From the NCBI RefSeq assembly GCF_900170025.1, contig NZ_FWEX01000006.1, positions 1,387,089-1,451,088 of the forward strand: a stretch of 64,000 bases of DNA, written 5' to 3'. Source of the stretch: Nitrospira sp. ND1. GTDB taxonomy: Bacteria; Nitrospirota; Nitrospiria; Nitrospirales; Nitrospiraceae. This document shows positions 17,951 through 27,052 of this stretch, piece by piece; within the stretch, counting starts at the first letter, position 1, and each line of letters begins with the position of its first letter. Position numbers and translations under genes: made by a program. Below the pieces are notes generated by a model. The model was given only the letters and a program-made list of their open reading frames with translations. It was not told the origin of the DNA and did no database searches.

Positions 17951-18712
17951 TCAGGACTGTGAGCGAGGAGCGTACGCCCGCTTAAATACCGAGCGCAATC
18001 CGAAATAGGCGAAGGAATCTTTCAGGTTGGAGTACAGGCGCTTGAACGCGCCCATGTCGGGATTCGTCACATACTCCATGGTCAGTACGATCCGCTCTTC
18101 CTGCTCTCCGAGCGGCGTGACGGCATGCCAGAGTTTGTCGCCATTGAAGATCACCAGATCGCCTGGCGCAGTCGCCAATTCACGGTGCACCGGTTGTTTC
18201 CCCGGCACATCTTTGAAAAGATCGCAGACTAAGCGGCACTGCTTGGACTGATCGAGTAAGCCCATCAGAATGGTGTACCGGGCGCCTTTGTAGTAGGACG
18301 TATCGTAGTGATACCCGATGTGATCGCCGGCTTCCGTGTAGTAATAGAGCGCACAGGAATGGGGATCGTTGTCGGGACACAGCAGCAAATTCACCTTGGT
18401 CAACCGATTGAGCATCGCCCGGAAGGCGTCCGAGCGATACAGGTCGATGAACTGCGGCGCTTTCTCCATCACGGCATAATAGCCGACACTGCCGCCCTTC
18501 TTATGCCCGGGAATATAATTGCGGTTCAACCCTGACTTGAGCATCTGGGCTTGCTGAGCCAGGGTGGCCTCCACAAAATCGCGCGGCAAAAACTCTGGGA
18601 TATACAGGAATTCGTTCTGATCCCAATATTCCCGCTCAAGCCGGTCAAGATCCAGCGCCGCAATCGCCCGCTCCACCGCCTCGGTCACGCTGCTTGTACA
18701 GGTTGGGCTCAT
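17951..18712 (-). CDS. 2-oxoglutarate/Fe(II)-dependent oxygenase family protein
   Basis: 253 residues from ATG 18712, chosen over the frame start at 18772 because a good ribosome-binding site (AAAGGCGAAGG) lies immediately upstream. The double-stranded beta-helix iron triad is visible: H135 and D137 in GYHYDTSYY and H196 in KLWHAVTPLG, with R207 (ERIVLTMEY) as the probable 2-oxoglutarate anchor. It resembles the soluble prolyl-hydroxylase-like/phytanoyl-type branch. The substrate is unknown. Transcription is convergent with the kinase gene at 15124. Its closest neighbour on the same strand is lolA, 239 bases upstream. Confidence 0.75.
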   Translation of the reverse strand: MSPTCTSSVTEAVERAIAALDLDRLEREYWDQNEFLYIPEFLPRDFVEATLAQQAQMLKSGLNRNYIPGHKKGGSVGYYAVMEKAPQFIDLYRSDAFRAMLNRLTKVNLLLCPDNDPHSCALYYYTEAGDHIGYHYDTSYYKGARYTILMGLLDQSKQCRLVCDLFKDVPGKQPVHRELATAPGDLVIFNGDKLWHAVTPLGEQEERIVLTMEYVTNPDMGAFKRLYSNLKDSFAYFGLRSVFKRAYAPRSQS

Positions 18713-18951
18713 ACCTTCGCCTTTCGTGAAGCGTCGTTCGTATCTCGTCCGGAGAACGAGCGTATGGCGCATAGCTGGTAGCAGCAGTCGGCGAAGCAGA
18801 GCGAATGGCCAATAGCCGACGACAGGGAGTCCGAAATCAGAGGCGCAGAGCTTCTCATACCATCCTCAGCCATATGCTATAAGCCATGAGCTATACGCTC
18901 CGATCTCTCACGAGATACGCTTCACGATTCACGCGTCACGGATGTCGAGAG
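18713..18951. other. Spacer with short degenerate repeats
   Basis: About 240 bases between lolA and the oxygenase. The part near 18870-18950 is made of short recurring words (AGCCATATGCTATAAGCCAT, then a variant; TTCACGATTCACGCGTCACG). Such strings look like slipped, degenerate spacer sequence. I see no gene and no clear promoter. Confidence 0.35.
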
Positions 18952-19674
18952 CTAGGGTCTGCTCAGCACCGGCGCCCGCACGATTTCTACATCGGCCGGG
19001 GCCTTGAAATCAAATAGGTCGTCCTTCAGTCCGCTGTTCGGCTTCAACTCTGAAAACTCAAAGGTCGCGATATTGCCGCTGACCTCATGCAGGGCGATCG
19101 TCTTGAGGAAGTACGTCTTCGGCTGTACTTCGATCACAATCTTCTGAATCGCGCGCTCCGGTTCGGCCCGTCCCTGCTTCGGAGTCAAAGAGACCAGCAG
19201 AATGCCCCCTGCGCCACGGTCCTTGTTCGCCGTGGGTTCGATGTCGAACTCTTCATCCAGTTTGGCCACCCCTTGCAGCAATTGCAGCGGCGCCTGGGAA
19301 GCGGCCATATAGGTGAGCTTGCCCACCAGCACCTGCTTGTGCTCCGGCACATACATTTTGACGTCGTCTTTGTTGACGTAAATTTCTTCCGTAGCCGGTT
19401 CGATATAATCCCATCGGAGACGCCCGGGCTTCTTGATATAGAAATGTCCGGTCGAAATCACGGGCGTCGAAAATCCTTCGATCCTGGTTTTTTGCGTGAA
19501 CGAGGCCTGCAAGTCCTTGGTCTTTTCATAGCGGGTCTGGATCTTCTTCACGACCTCTTGGACCTCCTGCAGAGACTGGAGGTCCACCGCCGGCTCATCG
19601 GGCTTCACCGGTTGAGCCACTGCCGGAATTCCACTCATGAGCAGCACCGCAACGATTAAGAATATCCGCATCAT
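18952..19674 (-). CDS. lolA: Outer-membrane lipoprotein carrier protein LolA
   Basis: 240 residues with a signal peptide (FLIVAVLLMSGIPAVAQP). LolA is the periplasmic chaperone that carries lipoproteins from the LolCDE complex to the outer membrane. The family pattern is clear: QTRYEKTKDLQASFTQKT near the N terminus, then GHFYIKKPGRLRWDYIEP, then YVPEHKQVLVG; an aspartate- and lipid-binding half-barrel layout is expected. The start (ATGATG) overlaps the ftsK stop by 4 bases, so the two are translationally coupled. The ftsK-lolA order is also seen in other bacteria, including E. coli. Confidence 0.9.
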   Translation of the reverse strand: MMRIFLIVAVLLMSGIPAVAQPVKPDEPAVDLQSLQEVQEVVKKIQTRYEKTKDLQASFTQKTRIEGFSTPVISTGHFYIKKPGRLRWDYIEPATEEIYVNKDDVKMYVPEHKQVLVGKLTYMAASQAPLQLLQGVAKLDEEFDIEPTANKDRGAGGILLVSLTPKQGRAEPERAIQKIVIEVQPKTYFLKTIALHEVSGNIATFEFSELKPNSGLKDDLFDFKAPADVEIVRAPVLSRP

Positions 19675-22106
19675 GCCTCATCTCCACCGACCGGCCCACG
19701 ACGGCCGAGGACCTCTCGACGCCCGTCCCGGCCTGCTGCTCCGACCACACCTTCCGCTTCCATCTGTTCGATCATACGGGCCGCCCGGGGATACCCGACG
19801 CGGAGACGCCGTTGAATCAGGGAAGCAGAAGCCTGGCCGGTGGACAATACCAGATCCTTGGCCTGTTCGTAGACTTCGTCCTTGGCTTGCTCCTCTTCCG
19901 CCTCTTCGATCTTGAGCGATTGGAGTTCCCGGCAGTACGAGGGCAACGCCTGCTTCTTGACGAATTCGACCACCCGCCGCACATCATCGTCCGACACATA
20001 CGACCCGTGAATCCGCATCAGCTTCCCGGTCCCCGAGGCGAGATACAACATATCGCCGCGACCAAGCAGCGCCTCGGCGCCGTTGGCATCCAGAATCGTG
20101 CGCGAGTCGGTCTTGGACGAGACTTGAAACGCGATACGCGCCGGGAAATTGGCCTTGATGAGGCCGGTCAACACATCGACCGATGGCCTTTGGGTCGCCA
20201 ACACGAGGTGAATCCCGGAAGCGCGCGCCATCTGGGCCAGACGCGCAATCTTGTCCTCCACATCTTTCGGGGCTACCATCATCAAGTCCGCCAGCTCGTC
20301 GATCATGACCATGATGTAGGGCAGGGGCTCCGGCGGACTCGGCTTGACCGAATCAGTCGGCCCATTGTCGCCGGCGGGCTCCGCATCTTCTCCCTTGGAG
20401 AGACGCTCCTCTTCGGACAGAAACGTCAGTTCGACCTGCTCAGGCTTGCCGGATTGCCAGACATCCGACACGGCCCCTTGCACCTCGGAAATCCGTCGGT
20501 TGTAGGCATCGATGCTCCGCACCCCCGCATCAGCCAGCAGCTTGTAGCGCCGCTCCATTTCCTGGACCACCCACCCCAACCCGCGCGCCGCCGATTTGGG
20601 ATCGGTAATGACGGGACGAAGCAAATGCGGAATGCCATCGTAACTTTGGAACTCCAGCATTTTCGGATCGATGAGCAGCAGTTTTACTTCGTCCGGACGG
20701 GCGTTGAACAGAATGCTCAACAACATCGTGTTCAACCCCACGCTCTTGCCGGCTCCGGTCGCGCCGGCAACCAGCAGGTGAGGCATCGTTCTCAGGTCCG
20801 CACAGACCGCACCGCCGAAGATATCTTTCCCGAGCGCGAGCCCCAATTTGGAGCGTGAGCGCGAAAAGGCGTCGCTGGTGACGACTTCCTTCATGGACAC
20901 CATTTCGCGATGAGGATTCGGCACTTCAATCCCGACGACCGACTTCCCGGGCAACGGCGCCACGATACGCAAGCTGATGGCTTTGAGTGCCAGGGCCAGG
21001 TCATCGGCAAGGTTGACGATGCGCGCGACCTTCGTCCCCGGCGCGGGCTCGAACTCGTACATCGTCACGACCGGACCCGGTCGCACCTCCGTCACCCGCC
21101 CTTCGATCGCAAAACTCTTCAGCGCCTTGGTCAGGATTTCGGATTGCAGTTTCAACTCATCGTCGCTGAGACGGGCAAGCGGGCCGGAGGGATCGCTCAG
21201 CAGTTCCTGGGGATCAGGCAGGACATAGCCGTCAGATACGGAGGGACTGGTCGCAACTGCTGCTGCCGGCTCGTCCGCCGACACCGCGCGTTTTTCGACC
21301 TTCATCGGGGGCTGAATCTTAGGGGGAATGACGGGAACGGGAATCTGCTCCACCGCTTCAGCCACCACCTGCACTTCGCGGTCAAAGTCCTGTTCCTCAA
21401 CCTCGCGCGAAGCTCGCGACTTCTTCTCACGGACTCGCTTGGGTTGCGCCTCCTCCTGCTTCGTCGGCCACTCCGGAACCAGCCCGGCCATCCGCTCGCG
21501 CGCGGCCGCCCACCAGTCGGGAACCCGCTGCAGCAGCGCCGTCAGCGACAGCGGCACCGTAAACAGGAGCGCCACCATCAAGCCGGCGAGGATCACGATA
21601 TGCGCGCCGGTCGTGGCAAAGTAACTTCGGACCCCGTCGGCCAACACCTGCCCGATAATCCCGCCGGCCAGACCTCGATTGACCCAGCCGCTGGAAATCG
21701 TGGGCACCGCCGTCACTTCCAAATGCAGCAGGGCACTCAAGAACACCATGGCCGCCAGACCGCTGCCGGCGTTTCTGATTCGCATAGTGAGCGGGATCGG
21801 CGTGAAGCAACGCGCGCCGAGCAGTCCGAGAAGAATGGGAAAGAGGTAGGCGGCGCCGCCGACCATGAAAAAACAAGCGGCCGCCGACAGCGCGCCCACC
21901 GACCCGATCATGTTTTTGGGCTGATTGCCGGCTGCTCCGGATGCCGCAATCGATTTGGCGTCGCCGGGAACGAACGACACCAGACTGAGCAGGATCAGGA
22001 GACCGGCTGCGATCAGGAGAACCCCGATCACTTCGCGCTTCACATGAGAGGAACGGGAAGGGGCTGAGCGGGCGTCACCGCGCTTTGCCGTGGTGGATAC
22101 ACCCAT
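19671..22106 (-). CDS. ftsK: DNA translocase FtsK/SpoIIIE
   Basis: 811 residues from ATG 22106; a TTG at 22142 would add 12. The protein pumps chromosome termini across the closing septum and activates XerCD recombination. The N terminus has four or five membrane spans (GVLLIAAGLLILLSLVSF and later helices), then a short acidic, proline-rich linker, the alpha/beta motor and the gamma domain. Walker A is GATGAGKSVG (about 445-455) and Walker B is IMVMIDELADLMM. The C-terminal winged helix that reads KOPS sites is present (STGQASASLIQRRLRVGYP). The linker is short compared with E. coli FtsK (1329 residues), so this is the compact form common outside the gammaproteobacteria. Confidence 0.95.
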   Translation of the reverse strand: MGVSTTAKRGDARSAPSRSSHVKREVIGVLLIAAGLLILLSLVSFVPGDAKSIAASGAAGNQPKNMIGSVGALSAAACFFMVGGAAYLFPILLGLLGARCFTPIPLTMRIRNAGSGLAAMVFLSALLHLEVTAVPTISSGWVNRGLAGGIIGQVLADGVRSYFATTGAHIVILAGLMVALLFTVPLSLTALLQRVPDWWAAARERMAGLVPEWPTKQEEAQPKRVREKKSRASREVEEQDFDREVQVVAEAVEQIPVPVIPPKIQPPMKVEKRAVSADEPAAAVATSPSVSDGYVLPDPQELLSDPSGPLARLSDDELKLQSEILTKALKSFAIEGRVTEVRPGPVVTMYEFEPAPGTKVARIVNLADDLALALKAISLRIVAPLPGKSVVGIEVPNPHREMVSMKEVVTSDAFSRSRSKLGLALGKDIFGGAVCADLRTMPHLLVAGATGAGKSVGLNTMLLSILFNARPDEVKLLLIDPKMLEFQSYDGIPHLLRPVITDPKSAARGLGWVVQEMERRYKLLADAGVRSIDAYNRRISEVQGAVSDVWQSGKPEQVELTFLSEEERLSKGEDAEPAGDNGPTDSVKPSPPEPLPYIMVMIDELADLMMVAPKDVEDKIARLAQMARASGIHLVLATQRPSVDVLTGLIKANFPARIAFQVSSKTDSRTILDANGAEALLGRGDMLYLASGTGKLMRIHGSYVSDDDVRRVVEFVKKQALPSYCRELQSLKIEEAEEEQAKDEVYEQAKDLVLSTGQASASLIQRRLRVGYPRAARMIEQMEAEGVVGAAGRDGRREVLGRRGPVGGDEA

Positions 22107-22205
22107 GCGGCGGATCGTAGCACAGGGAAAACGCCTTTTCAAACAAACGGGGAATGTTGCGCAAGCCGATGAAGCCGCGCTTACTCACGCTCACAGGGAC
22201 CGGAG

Positions 22206-23012
22206 TCAGACCGGATCGCGATCGAACGCGCGCGCAAGTGTGCGGTAGTCGTCGAGCGTGAGCATCTCCGCTCGAGCTTGCGGCGGCACGCCGGCTTCCG
22301 CAGTGGCCCGCGCAATCTGCTCGGAAGGATAGCCTTCATCACGCAGGGAATTCACCAGCGTCTTGCGGCGATGGGCGAACGACGCGCGCACCAGCCGCCG
22401 GAACCGTTCGTGCCGGACCGGCTCGAACCCTTCCTGCGTGTTGATCCGAAGATGCACCACCGCCGATCCGACAGTCGGACGGGGACGGAAACAATTCGCA
22501 GATACACGAAAGGCCAGTTCCACCTCGGCCGCCTCCTGGGTCAATACCGACAGCACCCCGTAGTCCTCGCTGTTCGGCTTGGCCGCCAGCCTGAGCGCCA
22601 CTTCCGTCTGCAGCATAAGTACCAGACGATCGAGGCGGGCACGCGCATCGAGCAGCGCGAAGAGAATCGGCGTAGAGACGTAATAGGGAAGATTCGCCAC
22701 CACCACCGTACGCAGCGGCAAGGTCTCGAAGGGAAAGGCGAGGGCGTCCCCGATCCGAAGGTCCAGGTTTCGGCAATGCCCCAGACTTTCCTGCAGATGA
22801 GGCTGCAACTGTGGATCGATCTCAACGGCAATGACGCGTCCCGCTTCGGCACACAAACCGGCGGTCAGGGCCCCACGCCCCGGTCCGATCTCCAAGACAG
22901 TGTCCTCCGGGCCAAGCGCCGCTAGGGACACGATCTTGCGGATAATGTTCGGGTCGATGAGAAAATTCTGACCGAGTCGTTTCAGGGCTGGAGGGAAGGA
23001 GGGAGCCATCAT
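22206..23012 (-). CDS. rsmA: 16S rRNA (adenine1518/1519-N6,N6)-dimethyltransferase
   Basis: 268 residues. KsgA/RsmA dimethylates two adjacent adenines in helix 45 of 16S rRNA during late 30S assembly. The sequence opens with the family's LGQNFLIDPNIIRKIV. The SAM-binding loop is VLEIGPGRGALT and the NLPY catalytic motif is VVANLPYYVSTPIL. A C-terminal helical domain contains FAHRRKTLVNSL. Length is as usual. It is transcribed in the same direction as ftsK with about a 100-base gap. An inverted-repeat element begins 15 bases upstream of its start codon. Confidence 0.95.
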   Translation of the reverse strand: MMAPSFPPALKRLGQNFLIDPNIIRKIVSLAALGPEDTVLEIGPGRGALTAGLCAEAGRVIAVEIDPQLQPHLQESLGHCRNLDLRIGDALAFPFETLPLRTVVVANLPYYVSTPILFALLDARARLDRLVLMLQTEVALRLAAKPNSEDYGVLSVLTQEAAEVELAFRVSANCFRPRPTVGSAVVHLRINTQEGFEPVRHERFRRLVRASFAHRRKTLVNSLRDEGYPSEQIARATAEAGVPPQARAEMLTLDDYRTLARAFDRDPV

Positions 23013-23026
23013 CTCGCACAGCTTTC

Positions 23027-23231
23027 TAGCAGGATGCGGAAAAACTCATTTTTTGCATCATACGTCGCGATCAGCTCACCTGCCGTGTCGGCGGCAGAAT
23101 CACCGCAGGATGCGCAAAAAGGCCGTCCAGCAAGGCCGCAGCGAGCGAGGAAGCGAATCGTACTCGGGCCGTACGGTGAGCTTCTGAGCGATGCGAGAAC
23201 GCCGCGGGCGGACTTTTTCCGCATCCTGCTA
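23027..23231. repeat. Inverted-repeat element, family 1 (composite copy)
   Basis: The outer ends are perfect 18-base inverted repeats: TAGCAGGATGCGGAAAAA at 23027-23044 and its reverse complement at 23214-23231. A second, internal left end (GCAGGATGCGCAAAAAGGCC) begins at 23105, so one element may have inserted into or recombined with another. Inside lies a second dyad around GTACTCGGGCCGTAC. The block CCAGCAAGGCCGCAGCGAG is shared exactly with the copy at 37129-37252. No open frame resembles a transposase. The right end contains the TAG stop of the gene at 23229-23549. It looks like a non-autonomous MITE or large REP-type palindrome. Confidence 0.8.
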
Positions 23232-23549
23232 ACCGGCGGCCGGAGGGGCCGCGGCCCGAATGCGTTTGGCAAGCGTCACGAGGTAGGAGCGATAACTTTC
23301 CACCTCGTCGGTGAACTCTTCGATCAAATCGTTGGTGAACGCCATACCGGGCTTTTTTCGCGCCAACTCATCGGCCGCACTCTGTCCGGCATGCTGCTGG
23401 AGCAGGGCCACCGTGCGGATCTTCCACTGCCCCATGCGTTCAGTGCCCAAGGTGGTGTTGAAATCCTGAATGGTCCTTGTCGCGATCGCATCCAATTCCT
23501 TCACCTGCTGATCGATCATCGTCGCCGCGGAAAGTCCTGTCTCTGCCAT
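23229..23549 (-). CDS. Uncharacterised helical protein, 106 residues
   Basis: No signal peptide or transmembrane segment. The sequence is predicted to be almost all helix (IDQQVKELDAIATRTIQDF, TDEVESYRSYLVTLAKRIR) and ends in a short Ala/Pro tail (AAAPPAAG). I do not recognise a family. It lies between pdxA, 20 bases upstream on the same strand, and rsmA, so it is probably the last gene of a CaCA-pdxA transcript. Its TAG stop is formed by the terminal repeat of the element at 23027-23231, so the C terminus may have been set by the insertion. Confidence 0.6.
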   Translation of the reverse strand: MAETGLSAATMIDQQVKELDAIATRTIQDFNTTLGTERMGQWKIRTVALLQQHAGQSAADELARKKPGMAFTNDLIEEFTDEVESYRSYLVTLAKRIRAAAPPAAG

Positions 23550-23569
23550 GGACGTATTCCCCTTCTTTC

Positions 23570-24613
23570 CTATCGGGACGTTTTGGTAACCGGTGACCAG
23601 GATTCGGCCAGGCGGGCCGCCACCTTCACGGCCTCCAGCAGGCTCCCATGCTCGGCAACCCCTTTTCCGGCGATGTCATAGGCCGTTCCATGATCCACTG
23701 AGGTCCGGATAATCGGGAGCCCGACGGTCAAGTTCACGCAGGTGCCGAACGCGACCAGCTTCAGAGGAATAAGCCCCTGATCATGATACATCGCCACCAC
23801 ACCATCGTAGTCGCCGCGGGCGGCCTTCCCGAACAGGGTATCGGCTGGAAGCGGATCGCTGGCCTTGATACCCGCCGCCCTGGCCAGTTTGACGGCCGGT
23901 GCGATGCTGGTCGACTCCTCGTTGCCGAACAGACCATGCTCTCCAGCGTGGGGATTCAACGCCGCCACGCCGATTCTGGGACGCGCAATGCCGAAATACT
24001 TCGTCAACCCGAGATGTGCGAGGCGGATGGCCTTGCTGATCCGTTCCGTGGTCAGCAGCGGGGACAGGGCATTGATCGCCACATGGGTGGTGGTGAACAT
24101 GATTTTGAGCGGCCCGCCGACAATCATCATCCCGAACTCTGTGGTCTTGGTCAGATCTGCCAGCAGTTCCGTGTGTCCCGGGTAGTGAAAACCGGCCATG
24201 TTCATGGCTTCTTTATTGATGGGAGCCGTGACGATCCCACCCAGGCTCCCCGCCTGCGCCAGCTTCACCGCTTCCTTGATGAATGCGATGGAGGCTGCAC
24301 CGGTCACCGCGGTAGCGGCACCCATGCGAAATTTCGGTAACGGACTTTCCAGCGGGTCTGCCACGGCCACCTGCCCCGCCTTCAACCGCTGGCCGTTCGC
24401 CGGATTGAAGTCCACCACCTGCAGAGGGAGCTTCAGCCAGGCGATCGTCCGTTCCATGACGTGACGGGAGCCGACGACAACAGGAGTACAGAGGCGCATC
24501 AGAGCCCTATCGGCCAAGGCCTTGGCGATGACTTCCGGTCCGATCCCGGCCGGATCTCCCATTGTGAGACCCAGGACAGAACGCGCTGTCTTGGTCGTGC
24601 GTTTAGGAGCCAT
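23570..24613 (-). CDS. pdxA: 4-hydroxythreonine-4-phosphate dehydrogenase
   Basis: 347 residues from ATG 24613; the frame extends further, but this start overlaps the end of the upstream gene by 11 bases and fits the family N terminus. PdxA oxidises 4-phosphohydroxy-L-threonine in the DXP-dependent pathway to pyridoxal phosphate. Visible motifs: LGLTMGDPAGIGPEVIAKAL, metal-binding histidines in HYPGHTELLADLT, the YHDQGLIPLK segment, and HGTAYDIAGKGVA near the C terminus. No other PLP gene is nearby. Confidence 0.95.
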   Translation of the reverse strand: MAPKRTTKTARSVLGLTMGDPAGIGPEVIAKALADRALMRLCTPVVVGSRHVMERTIAWLKLPLQVVDFNPANGQRLKAGQVAVADPLESPLPKFRMGAATAVTGAASIAFIKEAVKLAQAGSLGGIVTAPINKEAMNMAGFHYPGHTELLADLTKTTEFGMMIVGGPLKIMFTTTHVAINALSPLLTTERISKAIRLAHLGLTKYFGIARPRIGVAALNPHAGEHGLFGNEESTSIAPAVKLARAAGIKASDPLPADTLFGKAARGDYDGVVAMYHDQGLIPLKLVAFGTCVNLTVGLPIIRTSVDHGTAYDIAGKGVAEHGSLLEAVKVAARLAESWSPVTKTSR

Positions 24614-25616
24614 GTGCGTACAAGAACAGTGTGTACCCAAGGTACAGCAGCGCGCTACCGCTGAGCAACCAGGGCCGCCAGTGTCCGGACCAGACTGCCT
24701 GCAGTAGACTCAAGCTCATAGCGAGCACGGCGAGCACCATGGTCGCCAGCGCCGTTGGCCCCAGCGTCCATTCGGTGCCCAGCAACCCGACAGAGACGGG
24801 AATCGAGCCCTGAAACACCATCGCACCAGTGACATTTCCAACGGCCAGCCGATCCTTCTTCCGATACAACCAGAGAAAACTGTTCGACATCTCCGGCAAC
24901 TCAGTGGCCAACGGAGCGATCAGCAACGCGAGGATGAGCGGCGAGACCTGCATTTCCGCTGAAATGGAATTCGCGGCCGTCACGAACAGATGGGCCCCAC
25001 CGACCAGGCCCAGCAGGCCCACGATTCCCTGCGCGCCGATCACCAGATACGACGGACGAGAGGACCGGCGTGCGAACAACAGTGGCTCCAGTTCACCACC
25101 TCCCTCACCCTCTTCATCTTCGGCCGAGAACTTGAGCTTCATGTAATAGACGTACATGCCCAACAGCACTGCCGCGACAGCCACGTGAAAGAGCTTGGAG
25201 GGGATGACCGCGCAGGTCAACGCCAGCGCATAACTGATCAGGAAGAAGCTGATATCGACGCGGACTTCGCCGTAATTGAGCTTGAACGTCGCCGTCCGCT
25301 TACCGAGCTTCGCGTAGAGCAGCAACAGCAGCGCTAGAATAGGCAGGACCAGCGTGCTGAGCATGAACGGCGCCCCGAGAATGGCGCCCAGACCGACCTC
25401 CATCTGCTCTCGCCCGGCCCCGAAAAAAATCGCGATGATCGGAATCGACGTCTCCGGTAGGGTCGTCCCGACCGCCGCGAAGACGCTCCCGACCGCGCCT
25501 TCAGAAATGTTGAGACGCTTGCCGAGCCATTCAATGGCGTTCGTAAAGAGATGGCACCCGGCGAGGGTGACGACGACCGAGGCCACAAACAATCCCACAT
25601 AGAGCAGGATCGTCAC
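24603..25616 (-). CDS. Sodium/calcium-exchanger (CaCA) family membrane protein
   Basis: 337 residues from GTG 25616, with about ten transmembrane helices in two inverted halves. Both alpha repeats are present: GSVFAAVGTTLPE in the first half and APLATELPEMSNS in the second, each with the acidic ion-binding Glu. A charged cytoplasmic loop (SAEDEEGEGGGELEP) separates the halves, as in YrbG/NCX-type proteins. It probably exchanges a cation such as Ca2+ for Na+ or H+ across the inner membrane. Ion specificity cannot be told. Its last codons overlap the pdxA start. Confidence 0.85.
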   Translation of the reverse strand: MTILLYVGLFVASVVVTLAGCHLFTNAIEWLGKRLNISEGAVGSVFAAVGTTLPETSIPIIAIFFGAGREQMEVGLGAILGAPFMLSTLVLPILALLLLLYAKLGKRTATFKLNYGEVRVDISFFLISYALALTCAVIPSKLFHVAVAAVLLGMYVYYMKLKFSAEDEEGEGGGELEPLLFARRSSRPSYLVIGAQGIVGLLGLVGGAHLFVTAANSISAEMQVSPLILALLIAPLATELPEMSNSFLWLYRKKDRLAVGNVTGAMVFQGSIPVSVGLLGTEWTLGPTALATMVLAVLAMSLSLLQAVWSGHWRPWLLSGSALLYLGYTLFLYAHGS

Positions 25617-25674
25617 TGGAGGCCTCGCGAGGAAGGCACCTCAAACGAGAAGACAACGGCGGCAGTTTCTGTGT

Positions 25675-26883
25675 TCACCTGCTCCCTTTTTCCTTTTTCG
25701 CATGTCCTGCCGTGCGCCGATAGGCCTGCATGGCCTCTTCCAAAATGTCTTTCACCGGACGGCCGCTCTGTTCGGCAATCCGCTTACAATCCTCATACTC
25801 AGGAGCGGCTTTGCTCCGACCCGGTTGGGAGTCCGCCACCTTGATAGACACCTCGTGGCCATGGACCTGTACCGGGACAAATCGTCGTGGCAGCACCCGT
25901 CGCTGCACCTCATGGGTCCTGACCCCGAGCGCCGTCGTGTCGGCGAACAACACGGCCAGCACGGCCTCCACCTTCTCCTGGGGAGCCAGCACGGAGAGTA
26001 CATTCCCGGGACGGCCCTTTTTCATCGTGACCGGTGCCAGGGTCGCATCCACGGCTCCCGCAGCAAACACCCGATCGAACACGGTCTCGTAGACCTGCGG
26101 ATTCAAGTCGTCGATGTTCGTCTGAAGTTCAACGATGGTTTCCAGCGAACCTACGGCGGCCGGTTCTTCACCGACGAACACTCGTAACACATTCGGCCAA
26201 TGCGCCGGATCGGCAGTTCCCGCCCCATACCCCACCCGGCGCACCTGCATATGAGGCAAGCGACCGAATTCTGTCGCCAGGGTTCGCACCAGCGCGACTC
26301 CCGTCGGAGTCGCCAGTTCCCGCTCAGGCCCCCCGGCATAGATAGGCAGGCCGACTGCCAGCGCAGCCACGGCCGGACCCGGCACAGGCAACGATCCGTG
26401 TGCCGACATGAGGGTGCCCGATCCCACATTGATCGCGGAGGCCGTCACGCGCTGCACCCCCAGGAGATGGATCCCCAGGACCCCGCCGACCACATCGACA
26501 AACGAATCGATCACGCCGACTTCGTGAAAATGCACATGCGAGGGTTCGACGCCATGGGCCTTCCCCTCAGCGTGAGCCAGCACATCGAACACGGCCTGGC
26601 TCTTTTCTTTCACCGCCGGGGGCAGGCCGCTCTTCAGTAGAATCCGTTTGATCTGCGCCAGGGTTAACGGGGCGCGAAAGCCCTTCTCGACCAGCACATC
26701 GACTTTAGTGGCAGTGAGGGCCCCGCGCTCGACCCGTTTCCGCGTCAGGCGAAACCCCTCGATCCGCAACAAGGCCAGCCCGCGCACGAGATCTTTAAAC
26801 GGCAATCCCGCATCGACCAGCGCACCCAAGGTCATGTCGCCGCTGATGCCGGAGAAACAGTCGAAATGAAGATGTGTGGCCAC
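25675..26883 (-). CDS. larC: Nickel-pincer cofactor biosynthesis protein LarC (nickel insertion)
   Basis: 402 residues. GTG 26883 is preferred over ATG 26904 because AGGAG sits 4 bases upstream of it. LarC inserts nickel into the dithio-pyridinium mononucleotide precursor in a CTP-dependent step, giving the cofactor used by lactate racemase LarA and relatives. The N terminus HFDCFSGISGDMTLGALVD is diagnostic. The His-rich HVHFHEVG and the C-terminal VSIKVADSQPG block are also present. In Lactobacillus plantarum the protein is made by a programmed frameshift joining LarC1 and LarC2; here both parts are one unbroken frame. larB lies 0.8 kb upstream, beyond a + strand gene; larA and larE are not in the window. 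Confidence 0.9.
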   Translation of the reverse strand: MATHLHFDCFSGISGDMTLGALVDAGLPFKDLVRGLALLRIEGFRLTRKRVERGALTATKVDVLVEKGFRAPLTLAQIKRILLKSGLPPAVKEKSQAVFDVLAHAEGKAHGVEPSHVHFHEVGVIDSFVDVVGGVLGIHLLGVQRVTASAINVGSGTLMSAHGSLPVPGPAVAALAVGLPIYAGGPERELATPTGVALVRTLATEFGRLPHMQVRRVGYGAGTADPAHWPNVLRVFVGEEPAAVGSLETIVELQTNIDDLNPQVYETVFDRVFAAGAVDATLAPVTMKKGRPGNVLSVLAPQEKVEAVLAVLFADTTALGVRTHEVQRRVLPRRFVPVQVHGHEVSIKVADSQPGRSKAAPEYEDCKRIAEQSGRPVKDILEEAMQAYRRTAGHAKKEKGSR

Positions 26884-27052
26884 GTCACTCCTACGATTCA
26901 TCATCCACTGCGAGCGAGCGGCATCTTACCGGAGCCGCATCCAGACAGCAATCATTCCGCTCGTTCATTGACAGCCCTTCGATGCTGTGTTATCCCCAAT
27001 CAAGAGACGCATTCCATCGGACCACCGGCCCACACGCTGCGACTTCAACACC

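Noticed and set aside
20910-22067. 385-codon open frame antisense to ftsK (+ strand)
   Set aside because: The translation is rich in Arg, His, Gln and Gly with no motif, it lies entirely within the certain ftsK gene, and such shadow frames are common in GC-rich DNA.
23027-23231. Insertion sequence with transposase
   Set aside because: The element is too short and contains no transposase-like frame; it is treated as a non-autonomous repeat instead.
24603-24613. Frameshift between the exchanger and pdxA
   Set aside because: Both proteins are full length with normal ends; the 11-base overlap is ordinary operon packing.
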